Positions 11,901 through 22,010 of a DNA stretch of 64,000 bases are shown in pieces. The position numbers were made by a program, and so were the translations under genes. The stretch is from Boletus sp. NGJ (Eukaryota > Basidiomycota > Agaricomycetes > Boletales > Boletaceae). Under the pieces are notes generated by a model. It was not told the DNA's origin. It did not search any database and worked only from the letters and a program-made list of their open reading frames with translations. The stretch spans positions 1 to 64,000 of the forward strand of contig JAGTXK010000273.1 in the NCBI GenBank assembly GCA_019096195.1. Reading direction: 5' to 3'. Positions within the stretch are counted from its first letter, which is position 1. Each line of letters begins with the position of its first letter.

Positions 11901-12760
11901 AGCTTGAGCTTCATGCTGGCCAAGCGAATGATGCCTTATATGAGATCCAGCTCACATTGGCAGACAAGGCGGTATTGTTTTGCACTGACATTCAGCATGC
12001 TGCCAGTCATGCAAAGACCACCTGAGCCTGGGGGAAGGTCAATGCCATGGAAGCAGTTGTCAGTTGGCATGTCGCCATATATTGGAGATGCAGATCTGCC
12101 ATGGTGCATCTTTCAGCAGATAATAGCATAATGGCTAGATATCAGGTGTTGAAGGACAAAGATCTTAAGGTTAGCACTGCAGTGACCAAGCCCAACTCCC
12201 GCAACCATCGTACAAACAAGCTGGCTTGGTTCTAGTCAATGGATATACTAGGAGACACCGAGATGAACGATTGGATGTCTGAATATAAGTTCCACATTCA
12301 AGTGAAAATATCCTGCCAAAGTGATGGTGTCTGCAGTTTACCGAGTACATTGGTTGCATGCAAAAGCCACGATGGATTGGTGGAAAGAGGAGAAAGAGCT
12401 ACTGATGGCTGAGTTTAAATGGACCATCAATTACTCTGACCACAAATCTCATCAGTGGAAAGAGTGGGCAGTGCACAGTTGGCAGAAGGATAACTGAGGA
12501 CAAGTATGCTATGCTGCCCACCAGCAGGCCATCTATGCTCAGCTTCAGGAGCAGTGTTAGGCAGATTGGGAAAACTGCCGAGCATCATGACACATGGAGA
12601 TGTTTAATAGTAGCCCCATTGCATAAGCTGATGTTATGTCATGACAAATGTACACAGCCTGTCCAAATGCGTCAGCCATTGTTCAGCCTATTCCAGGCTC
12701 TGTGTGGATCATTGAATACATATAACCACACACCCTCCACACCCTGAGATTCATCCTAAA
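8990..12760 (+). pseudogene. KDZ transposase with CxC2-type cysteine cluster, degenerate
   Basis: Start chosen at ATG 8990. A cysteine-cluster domain at about 9370-9620 shows C-x2-C, C-x2-C and C-x2-C pairs (ECGICHRDGIYQC, CSDCFSQPLFC) and a terminal HSFHRIQ, typical of the CxC2 domain in front of KDZ transposases. Next comes the region ending VARQWRLLK and LALFCPACLQPGIN (10150-10275). The catalytic core begins MDGNFKAKHMQ (10379), then WLMDGLGYMVTWPEY, NNHQAVNQANASQGK, HRCFVPHSVVDFQKGER, ISFYDINCSY, MPGIGMWHMH and ETLWSNLN. The C-terminal half has EKKAMERRLGDPSAM, GLKLEEAQISL, LPLPSNLGHDRC, LTLADKAVLF and TNKLAWF. Introns at about 10516-10577 and 10712-10765 fit. Stops occur at 9534, 9546 and 9573 and several places after 10850, plus a frameshift just after the MDGNF segment. 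It cannot encode an active enzyme. Confidence 0.88.
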
Positions 12761-12769
12761 CCCCCTCCC

Positions 12770-13523
12770 TCATCCCTCCTGCCATGGAGACATTTCCTGA
12801 CAACACACCCGTCACCTCTCTTCACATGATGCTATGGTATCAGAAGTGCCGGATTGAAGTGGCTGTGGCCCATCTTTCCCAACTTCCAGCAGAGAGATGG
12901 CCTGCAACTTGGTATGATAACCTGTCCATGGAGTCAGTATGCCTCCTTTATTACACATGACCGATGGGCATTCTGACCATAACAAATGGCAGAACATCTT
13001 GAGCCTATTCTTAGCACTATATGCACCTGTGCAGACAGTACCCCCACCGACCCCATCATGCACCCGAATCATCAAAGTTGGCACCAGCCCCGAGAATCTG
13101 CAACAGGACATCATCTGTGGCATTGAGAGTATCAACCTTGATGGCATGATGCAAACCCCGGAGCTCCTGCCATGCATATGCCCATCTTCGGATTTGAACA
13201 TCCATGGTGGGTGGATGACATGCTGACCTATCACGAGCAGGTGTCGCAGTTTTTCATTTTGGAATCATATGAGAGGGTGGAGAACTTCTTTGAGGTATGT
13301 ACATCAATGGTATCATTATCCTCAGCTCACAGGTCACAAGGATTATTGGCCAACTGATAAGTCTCCTTTGGACAAGGCCCATAATGCTCGGCTGGATGCT
13401 CTGGAGGCCAGTATTATGGCTGAGCTTCAGCAAAATCTCACCGAGCTGGCGCAGACCAAGGCTACCATGATAGAGTCTTGGGTCGATATGGTTCGGTTGT
13501 GGAAGATGTTTCAGAAGAGTTGA
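12770..13523 (+). CDS. Unrecognised small plus-strand coding stretch after KDZ
   Basis: Frames at 12939-13226 (KWQNILSLFLALYAPV, then TRIIKVGTSPENLQQDI) and 13269-13523 (DKAHNARLDALEASIMAEL, then LTELAQTKATMIESW) show helical coding character and could be two exons. The second would form a coiled coil and ends at a stop at 13521-13523. It could be the C-terminus of the KDZ protein or a separate small protein. No known family was recognised, and a bridging stop near 13225 would need an intron. Confidence 0.35.
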
Positions 13524-13614
13524 TAACATGCGCTCACCCTGTGATAGCAAGAAGCATGGCACTTTCTATATATTTACAGTTTGTAGTCCAAGTTTTACCG
13601 ACTATTCCTCTTTA

Positions 13615-15000
13615 TTATGGTCCCCAAATTGAATGTTGCATATAATTACATCGGGGAACATCCATGTATTCATGGACATTGTCCTGCATGTAGTAAGAGA
13701 GTACCACCTGCTCTCCCTCTACCTGACCAACTCCATGTTCTAGCATTTGCCCTGAGAGTGCGATCACCATGCCTGGTTCATACCAAAGCCGATGCATGAA
13801 GGTCGGGATCATGAAATCCAGCCTGGCATAGCTGCCAACCAAGATAAGAAGGTCCAACCACTGAGGCCTACTGTTTGTGTCGGTGTGAAATGGACTCGCT
13901 TGGTTTGCCATGATGGACATGATGCTGTAGATGGATGACCACAATGGGAATACCTCCCTCAAATCAGGATTCTCCTGCATAGCCACCCAGTTGCCAAGCC
14001 TAACCATCACCTCCCAACCCGTCTCATACATTTCAGGATGTATGATAGCAACCAATGCTGCTAGGAGGGCTGAATGTTCTTGCATGGCAAGTAACCACTG
14101 CTGGGTTCCCTGTTCGCCCCAGGTAGCCTTTAGCAGTGCCGAGACCTCATGTGGCCCACTCACCCCCTATTTGCCGAGATCTGGTCAATGAAGGAGGGCA
14201 AGTCAAAAAATATCAACATTTTGACCCTGCTGAAACCAAGCAGGAGATAGGTTGATCGCCCCCCACAGCTTGGCCCTGGGGTGAAAGTTTGCTGGGGAGG
14301 TTCGCCATGCCTGAGGAGAGCTCCCTGTCAAGCTGTGGGAAAGTGGCCTAGATAAAAGTGGCAGCTGTTCCCAAATATATCACTAGTTTAATCCATAAGT
14401 GAAAAGGACAGGTTACTTTGCGATGGACGGACTCACTTGATTAGGCTTGCTCACTGCACCAGGTAAATACCAAAGTAAGACATAGCCTGAACGATCAGTG
14501 ATGCCAGCAGGTTCAGTGAGTTGTCCATAACCCTGAACATTGGCATCCAACGGCTCCATTAAATTCCCCCTCCTCTTCGTCTGTTCACCAAGTCAAATGA
14601 TGTCGATATTGCTAATTGTCACTGGGTGGGCATTAGTGGAAAATTATTGAAATGGCAAAGGCATACCCTTGTTTTGGTATGCCCTTGCAATTATGCTGAT
14701 CATCCTGTCTGCCTCATAAATGGTCTGCATTGGAATTCATGGGTGGGGAACACTGTGCTGCGTAATGTTGTCGGTGGTCTACAAGGCTTCCTGAAATCTG
14801 GACACCATATAAGTGGCCAATTGATCGGTGTAGGATATGGCCCAATTGTTGGGAATTTCAGGGGAGTTCATGGGGTAGACAAAAGAAGATGTGGGAAAGT
14901 CAGAGAATGCATGATTCCCTGCAGATATAGGGCGACATGTTCCCATGGAAATACATGTTTCACATCTTAATCTGGATTTGGGCTGATGCACATAGTCTGA
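13615..15000 (-). pseudogene. TET/JBP family 2-oxoglutarate/Fe(II) dioxygenase, KDZ-associated, probably inactive
   Basis: The last exon (14163-13615) is open. It contains the iron-binding H-x-D motif (SPFHTDTNSRPQW; codons at 13879-13887), a double-stranded beta-helix segment (LDLLILVGSY), and YEPGMVIALSGQMLEHGV with the second iron-binding His at 13735-13737. This is the signature order of TET/JBP enzymes, which oxidise 5-methylcytosine or thymine in DNA. Upstream exons read toward GYVLLWYLPGAVSKPN and INLSPAWFQQGQN, both usual in mushroom members, but they hold several stops (TAG, TGA, TAA) and a probable indel in a T-run near 14200. Nine residues after the second His, where I expect the cosubstrate-binding Arg, the codon is CAG (Gln, 13708-13710), again a single C/T-type change. 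It lies 3' of and convergent with the KDZ gene. Confidence 0.82.
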
Positions 15001-15152
15001 CCTGAGTTCATCCAGGCCAGAACAAATGTATTGGCCACAGCATCCCCCTGAAATTTGACATATACAGGGGATTGTCGGAATGTAAATGTGAGCTACATGG
15101 GGTCATAAACTAAAGTCGGTCTGATGTGGCCCACTTGGAGCCATTGATATGG
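15001..15152. other. Spacer before right terminal repeat
   Basis: About 150 bp between the likely 5' end of the TET/JBP gene and the right minisatellite. It could hold the promoter of the minus-strand gene. No motif was recognised. Confidence 0.3.
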
Positions 15153-15993
15153 TATGCATCAAGTGAGACGATGCCTACCCTGTCTGGTGGCCTTGTATGC
15201 ATCAGCAGTCAGACCCACTCACCCTGTATGGTACCCCTGTACACATCAAGGTAAGTGATGCCCACCCTGCTCAATCCCCTGGTATGCATCGGCAGTTAGT
15301 CCCACCCACCCTGTGCAGTCCCCCGTATACATTGAGGTAAGTGATACCCACTCTGCTCAGTGCCCTCGTATGCGTTGGCAGTCAGTCCCACTCACCCTAC
15401 ACAGTCCCCCTGTATGCATCGAGTGAGACAATGCCTACCCTGTCTAGTGTCCTCATATGCATCAGCAGTCAGACCCACTCACCCTGCATGGTCCCCCCAT
15501 ATACATCAAGTTAAGAGATACCCACCCTGCTCGGTGTACTCATATGTGTCAGCAGTTGCTCACATTCACACTGCTCGGCCCCCTCGTATCCATCAAGGTA
15601 GGCAATTCCTACCCTGTTCAGTGCCCTTGTATGCCACAGCATTCCGTCACATCTGCCCTGTCCAGTCCCCTCATGTGAATTAAGGTGACTGATGCCTACC
15701 CCGTGCAGTCCCCTCATATTCATTGGCACTCAGTAACACCCACCCTGTTCAGTGCCCCTTGTATCTATCAATGTCGGTCACACCCACCCCTGCTCAAGGC
15801 CCTTTCATTTATATTGACACTTCATTTATTCACCCTTTCCAGGCCCTTCTGTATCCTATGTATGTCCATCTAAGCCAGGCCTGACTGTGTCTCACAGGCC
15901 TCATATATTGCAGGCCTGCTGCGAGATCAACCATACATGTTGGGCCTTTTGCAAGCAGGCTCACTGTATGCTATGGGGGATTGTGACCACATG
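15153..15993 (-). repeat. Right terminal inverted region with ~43 bp minisatellite
   Basis: This is the reverse-complement counterpart of 242-1363. About 14-15 units of ~43 bp run from 15153 to ~15780. They are followed by the unique segment (TTTCATTTATATTGACACTT through GGGGGATTGTGACCACATG) that mirrors 242-430. Confidence 0.85.
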
Positions 15994-15999
15994 ATGTGG

Positions 16000-16300
16000 T
16001 TGACAATTAGATACACATGGGTTACTAGCACACTGTCTTGTTTTGCTCTCACCATACCACAGAGCTTTTCACCACTCAATGTTCTTCCGGAGAACACATA
16101 ATACCTTCAAACTTTCACAGGATAGTCACGATTGGTACCACTGAATCGCAACGAGTCTGCATGCTTTTGTCCATACACTGCATATCTTTCAGGAAGTATA
16201 CCACATCAGTCTTCCAACAGGAATGCGCACAAGGAGGTCAATAGGTGTTCCCTCTTGGTGTCCGTTAGTTGGTTAATTTTCCCTATCAGATATTGGCAAA
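16000..16300. other. Right flank of KDZ element, no gene seen
   Basis: Ordinary-composition sequence with only short spurious frames. There is no clear duplication of the left-flank bases next to the element. Confidence 0.3.
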
Positions 16301-18440
16301 CTTGGTGGGCTGACTACGTGTAACATCTCACAGACCCCAATGATCCTCCAAACTTTGCCATGGTTTCGACGCACACAGAAGGTCATTCTACAGGATCTTG
16401 TTGCCCGTACAGTGCAGCAAAGTGCCAGTCGAGCATTTTTGAAGCACAGAGCAGGAGTGACTGAAGCACTGCCATGACCATCCCTTCCCCTTGCTGCTCT
16501 AGTCCCCTTGTACCACAATGAAGAAGGTGACGACAACACCAATGTGTCGTCATCCCAGTAGTCAAATATGAGCACACAAACCCAAACATGAACATAATGC
16601 ACGATGACCATAGTAGACCACTTATAGTTCAAGCAATCCATCCTGAGCTCCAATACTTAGAATGGGCCGAAGCTCCCACTGGAGTAAAGGCTCCCAGAGT
16701 AAAGAAGCTTGCGATTTGGCTGTGTGCACACCCACCATTTAAACCACAGCGGATCCTGCTTTGGTTCATGTGTTAGGCTTGGTTCATGTTCGCAACCACA
16801 TGGCCATTTTTTGATGAGCCAAGACACAGAATTCTATCCTGCCTACCTGTTGAAATACTATGGACAACTCTGGCTTGCTTGTTCCCATCATGCTATGAAG
16901 AGCTCCACTAGGAGTGGAGTCTGTCAACAAAGTCACACATGTAACACACCACCGCCACCTCATCATCCATGATCCTGATCCTCAACAGACATCCTGGCAT
17001 ACCTGCTCTGACCCAAACATCATCAAGTAACAGAGATATTATCTTGCCATCTCCTACCGATATGAAGACATCATCCCTAGGAATGTAGATAAAGAGAATC
17101 AACTTGGTTTAAAGAAGACATTCATTTCGAAGATCGAAGTTATCATGGAATCTCTGCCTATTGGATCGATCTGGTGTCAATGGATGAGACAACCTCACTA
17201 GAAGAGATCAACCAGAATCTGTACCATATGGCTGATGTTTACCATGGGCACAGTTCACACTTACCAACCTCTGCCCCCCTGCTGAGGTCACCGAGGAACA
17301 GGCATGGATGACACACAGATAACATTTCTGGACTTTTTCCTGGGTCCCTCTTGAGCTGTGAGCTGCGCTTCAAATTCAGAGATGGCGAGGTCATCCCCAT
17401 CACCCTTCATCAGCTCACAAACCACTGCCTACCCCCACTTTGCCCGAGGAGTCCACCATCATCAATTCATGTGGACTGCACGATCCGCTGGACAGATTGA
17501 AAGACTTGGACTCAAGTCTAACCTTTGGCGATGCACACGAGCAGCAGGATAACAACAAGTAAAGATTATGAACCCTTGTTTAGGGCGGAGGGGAGTGTAC
17601 GTACTCATGGGCTTCTGCAAGCATCACATCGATCTCCACTTCCATTCAATTTGAGGGTACTTAGGTGCCCAATTTGCTCCCATACGCCTCCTTTGATATC
17701 TATCTTTCTGCAAGATTATCTTCCACATGCAACAAAGATGCAAACCACCTATTATTTCATACCCCCACACAAATCTCACATTTGTCATTCTTGACTTTTG
17801 TCTTCCAGGGTGACTCTCTGCAGAAGGAACTTGACTTACTCTCCAAATATTGCACAGTGGTTGATAAGCTCGTGATCTACCTTCGCCCCTGGCTCGAGCT
17901 AAAATCACACCTTGTCCTTCTGCCGGTTTCCTACCTCGGTCTACACTCCAAAGCTGTAAAGGGACCGCATTTCCATTACCAGGCTTTAGTTTCTGCTCTC
18001 CTGACCCTAACAACGCCAAAACTCAGGACCATTCGGCTACTGCATGCTTGTGTGGAGGAGGAGTTGCACGAAAGCATGTCTTCATTTGCTGCAGAGAATC
18101 GTGCTTGTCTAGTTTCATGCAGTTTCTCGTTAGAAGATTCCAGAGGTCGTGTACTGCTTTCTTGAAGGAGCCCTATGGGTTGGCTCTGTATGCGCAGGAT
18201 TGGGGTATTATTAGGTTTTACCACACTTGCATTTGTTCTACAGACCAATGGAACTGATGAACTTTCCATCTCCAGTTCGAACTGGTCAATGCCCCTGCTT
18301 GGTCTGTTGGACGGGGGCAAGCTTACACATGCTGTCGGCAAGTATATACCATCATCGCTGCGACAGGAACAGGGGCTGACGATTATGTGTGTGCAAAAAT
18401 GGTTACCTTTAATCCAGATGAAAGTTGCCAGTCAATGAGA
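16300..18440 (+). pseudogene. Unrecognised degenerate plus-strand coding region
   Basis: Plus-strand blocks with protein-like composition occur in order. At 16320-16555: SQTPMILQTLPWFRRTQKV and EGDDNTNVSSSQ. At 17110-17510: DRSYHGISAYWIDLVSMDE, EINQNLYHMADVYHGHSSH, and SCELRFKFRDGEVIPITLHQ. At 17810-18165: GDSLQKELDLLSKYCTVVD, preceded by a pyrimidine-rich splice acceptor TCTTCCAG. Stops and frame changes separate them. I do not recognise the family; the order suggests a single decayed gene. It could be a separate element or a passenger gene lost from a neighbour. Confidence 0.35.
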
Positions 18441-18509
18441 GTGCTAGGCTACCATGGTTTCATCTATGTAGGCGGAAAATGCACCCTCTTGCCAAAGTGC
18501 TCACAAGAA

Positions 18510-20345
18510 CAGTGTGATATCTACTACATGTAATGTATTCAAAGATTGAGATCAACATGTTCCATCATGTGTACCTGAGCAACAACACAACAACCACATG
18601 GGATATCTCAGGCTGATCAAAAACCTGAGGTTTCCCATAGCCTGATTCTTCTTGACGCTGATCTACTGTGAGTCTAACGATGTGGATGAAAAGAAAATAA
18701 TGCACACTGTTACATGGACCCCTGTGGCTGATGGTTGAGATGGATTGGTGGCTTGTTGCACCTGATGGGTGAGCTGACGTAATGAGGTCTAGCATCACCA
18801 CAAAGAGATGTACTGTGTCCACTTCCCTTGCATTCGCAGTACCTTGTCCACTGAGAGAAGCGCCTTCAATGTTTGGCTGCTTGGGAATAGTAGTCTTGGA
18901 AGCTGATTTATCCTGTAAAGTGTGATGAGTGTCCCTGTGTATAAACTCAGGATACAACAAACCTCTTATTTTCCCCATGATGTCACGACTGTTCGCTAGA
19001 ATGATATTTTAGACACCACATTTGATAGTCTATCAAGGGAAAGCACTCACTGCTCTGTGTTGAGCTGCAGCCATCCTTGAAGGTCCCTCATGCCTGTCGT
19101 CCACTCTAGGTGAGGAGTGGGAAGGAGATCAGTGATGGGCAGGCTCGTGTGACTTTCTGGAAAGTCAATTGGGCTTGTGTGACACTGGGTTACTCTTCCC
19201 GAACTTTGTCTGGAGCCACCTCTTGACCACTGCCATGCCCTTGGATGACTCAAGAATTTCCTTTTGATGTGCCTCTCTAAAGGAGGCCACAAGCGGTACA
19301 CTGATGACTGTAATATAACACAGGATGGGCCCAGCGGTGGTATCTCATCTTCATGAGGATTGGAAGGAGAGGCTGGTGATGGAGCCTCTGGCAATGTCAA
19401 CATGGAAGCAAGAGAAGGATCACCAATCTCATCATAGTTGAACTCATCAACAGGCATGCCCAACCTTACCTTGGCCTATGCTATTATGAAAATGTGCATT
19501 GAGGGGAAAACAAATGAACTCGTACTTCAAGAAGATCAGCATCGCTGTCCTCGAACTCAAGGTGACTGGGCTTCCTAGGATCTTCCTGGTGATGAAGTTA
19601 GCGAAACTGTTTGGTGACAGAATGACAAAATCCGACCAGGGTCAAGTCATGTACTTTGCTGTCATGGCTGCCAGATATCAAAGGCCATTCATCCTTGCAA
19701 GTTGATACCTAAGTAGTTTGTCAATGTGAGAGGTAGAGTAGCAGCTTATCCTACATGCAATGGTCAAGAAAGCATAAATACTTACATGAAAAGGACCATA
19801 TGAGTCTGCAAGCACACTGTTGAGGTGACGAACAACAATTTTCCCATCAACTCGCCCAGTCGTGAGATAGCTACTGTCCTAAGAGACAGCAATTGACCAT
19901 ATCTGTTCACTATCCTTGATGACAGGACCAGTCTGAGACAGTGTTGATGTGTCCAGGAATGCAATCAAATGGCTTCCAGAGGTGGTGATGAATTTATCAT
20001 TGGGAGCGAGAGCGAGAGGGTAGACACCACTTGGAATGTGCAATTCAGCGAGCTGGGACCTAGTAGACATGTCAAAAGACATGATTTTGTCGTCATTGGA
20101 TGCGGCAAAGATTTGTTGACCATTGCTTGACCACATAGGTGGAGTGGCTGGACCGAATTTGGGTGTGGTGGTGTTGATGGTGATGAGCTCATGGCCATTG
20201 TGACTGTCGAAAATGTGGATGGAGCGACTGTAGCATGCAGTGGCGATGTGCTCCATTGGGGGAGAACTTGACTCCAGTGATAATATTGTCATGCTTGAGT
20301 GGGCCAACAAGTCGCTCTCCAGTGTCAATTGTCCAAATGCTCACT
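18510..20345. repeat. Segmental duplication copy A (WD40-gene 3' part)
   Basis: This stretch matches 22010-23845 over its length with interspersed small indels. Shared marks include CAGTGTGATATCTAC and CAACAACCACATGGGATATC near its start and the WD40 coding part near its end. The ~1.65 kb between the two copies is not duplicated with them. Confidence 0.75.
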
Positions 20346-20751
20346 TCACTTGAGCGAGTCCCAGTGGCAAATTGAGACAATTCTGGAGAAACATCCACTG
20401 CCAACACCCAGTCCCTGCCCTCTACATTGATGACCTTTTCACGTATCTCTCCATCCCACACGCTTGCTCCCTTCACAGTCCCACACGCTATCCACTTGCC
20501 ATCCCTCGACACAGAAATGGTGAACACCTCCACTCCTGTTTGCTTTGTGACCTCTTGACTATCTGAAAGTCGCCATTGTTGAATCCCATCACTACCCCCG
20601 CCTAAAAGATGCTCTCCATCAGGGTGGAATGCAACTGCACATACAACGCCAGAGCAACTGGTGTCAAGGACCATTGTTTGGTCTTCCTGGAGTGTCAGCA
20701 TTGCTCAATCACACCTCGGAGCTGCTACTCACCGGTGTTCGTCGACGACAT
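18560..20751 (-). pseudogene. WD40-repeat protein, copy A, frameshifted
   Basis: Start chosen at 20751, giving MSSTNTG and then an intron (GTGAG to CTCCAG) into EDQTMVLDTSCSGV. WD40 repeats follow: VAFHPDGEHLLGGGSDGIQQW, ISVSRDGKWIACGTVKGASVW, FATGTRSSEVSIW, GVKFSPNG, and after a frameshift near 20230 ITTSGSHLIAFLDTS. Then comes a tail with DEFNYDEIGDPSLAS and EDEIPPLGPSC and a Ser/Pro-rich region toward 18560. WD40 propellers are protein-interaction scaffolds. This tail type is one I associate with multicopy WD40/NLR-like proteins of Boletales. An in-frame stop also occurs near 19880. Copy B keeps an open frame where copy A is shifted (GVKFSPDGEQIVTVCYG), which shows that A lost bases there. 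Confidence 0.72.
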
Positions 20752-20879
20752 ACTCACCAATGGTACACGGTTGTTGGCGTGTTTCAGTTTATTTATGGTA
20801 CGCAAATATACTCCATAAATACGTTTCCTTTGCTGGTCTGTTCACACACTGCCTCGTCTTTGGCGCTCATTCTTATCCC

Positions 20880-21250
20880 AGCCACGTGACCTCGTTGATC
20901 CATGCAGGTCCAAACGCTCGAGCACAGATACCTGACATCTCAGACATTGTTTCCCATCACTCTACGGCCATTTCAGGGGGAGTTAGCAACACTGACAGGC
21001 GTTCCTGTCATCTTGTCCACTCTGCTGGTCCATCTGATCGCAAATGCACATCATCAGCCAATGTTCGAATCCGACTCCAAGCCTCACTGTAGGTTGTCCT
21101 GCTGGATCTGTCTCGCCATGCGATCCCCTCCATTCATTTCATGTTCCAAGTGCCTAGCACTGTCACAATGCCATATGTTGGAGCAATGGATAGCGCTTTG
21201 AGTTTGAATCCGACATTTCAGCGCTTGATCACCCAGTCATTTGAGAAGTG
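20880..21250. repeat. Dispersed repeat, copy 1 (second copy at 58240-58598)
   Basis: About 350 bp that recur near 58240-58598 at roughly 90% identity by eye (for example TGTTTCCCATCACT, GTAGGTTGTCCTGCTGGATC). Here the copy continues uninterrupted into GATCACCCAGTCATTTGAG, which in the second copy is displaced to 59772. It lies just upstream of the WD40 copy A start and may be part of the same duplicated locus. Confidence 0.75.
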
Positions 21251-22010
21251 TAAAGCCGTGACGGCAACCCCCAGCAGCACTGTCATCGAGCTGGACGCAT
21301 AGCTGGTAATGTCTTATCTCCACCCTACGCAGATCCCACCTCATCTCTGCGTCCTGATATTCGTGGATCGACGCTACACTATACCACTATCACGGTACGT
21401 TTTTGTCGCTATGACACTCACTGCAATCACAGTCACTATTTTCCCTAATCTCTCCCAGCATTGTTCTAACACCCTTTTTTCATCGATCTGTCTTGCTTCA
21501 TCATTCCTTTCCCTCTTATTTTTGTGGTATTCTCTTTTCCTTGCCAAATCGCATCATGACTGGCGTATTTGTAGCATTGTTCTTGGATGGTGTCTCGTTC
21601 ATTTGGCTCCATCATACACGCCTGTTTCTTTCCCCCTGACTTTCTCCTGTTCTCAATTTGGATTAGGTTTCACGACAATGATCTCCTACATTTTTTTAAT
21701 TTTGATTGTTTTCTGGTACTGCACACCCATCATTATTTCTTTCTACAAATGAGGAATGTAAGGTATTTGCGCCGTCGTTTGAGAGTACGGGGTGCAGTCA
21801 GGTTCATATGTGTGATGAGGTTGGGAGGATGGTCTCGGGACAAGTATGCTCGATGATCTACTACCAAAGCCATCTTCACCAGGGGCAATCAGCTCATGGC
21901 TTGGATTCTCGTACTCAACCATGGATAGGTTTATCACAACTCGCACTGATAGTACTGCGAGATACACGAACCCAACAAACTGCATGGTTATGTTCCACTT
22001 GCTCGTGGTA
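21250..22010. other. Interval between WD40 copies, no supported gene
   Basis: A plus-strand frame at 21309-21752 is hydrophobic and pyrimidine-rich (TTTTTCATC-type sequence) and could be an artefact of T/C-rich DNA. I do not call it a gene. 21770-22010 carries short frames only. Confidence 0.3.

Larger units (their letters stand above)
242..15993. mobile_element. Large KDZ transposon carrying TET/JBP and accessory genes, with inverted minisatellite ends
   Basis: The outer ~1.1 kb on the left and ~0.85 kb on the right are inverted copies of each other. The left end begins CATGTGGTCACAATCCC and the right end finishes with its reverse complement at 15993. Inward, both ends share a unique ~190 bp segment and then a ~43 bp-unit minisatellite. 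Between them lie a proline-rich repeat gene, a Zn2Cys6-like gene, an unrecognised gene, a KDZ transposase and a TET/JBP dioxygenase. KDZ (Kyakuja-Dileera-Zisupton) elements are large cut-and-paste-type transposons that in mushrooms often travel with TET/JBP genes; that link is published knowledge. That all five genes belong to one mobile unit is my inference from the flanking inverted repeats. No target-site duplication was recognised, so the exact ends are uncertain. The copy looks dead, because the transposase is broken. Confidence 0.75.

Noticed and set aside
21309-21752. 147-codon hydrophobic plus-strand frame resembling a membrane protein
   Set aside because: The hydrophobicity follows from T/C-rich DNA. 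There is no homology, no neighbouring exons and no conserved pattern.
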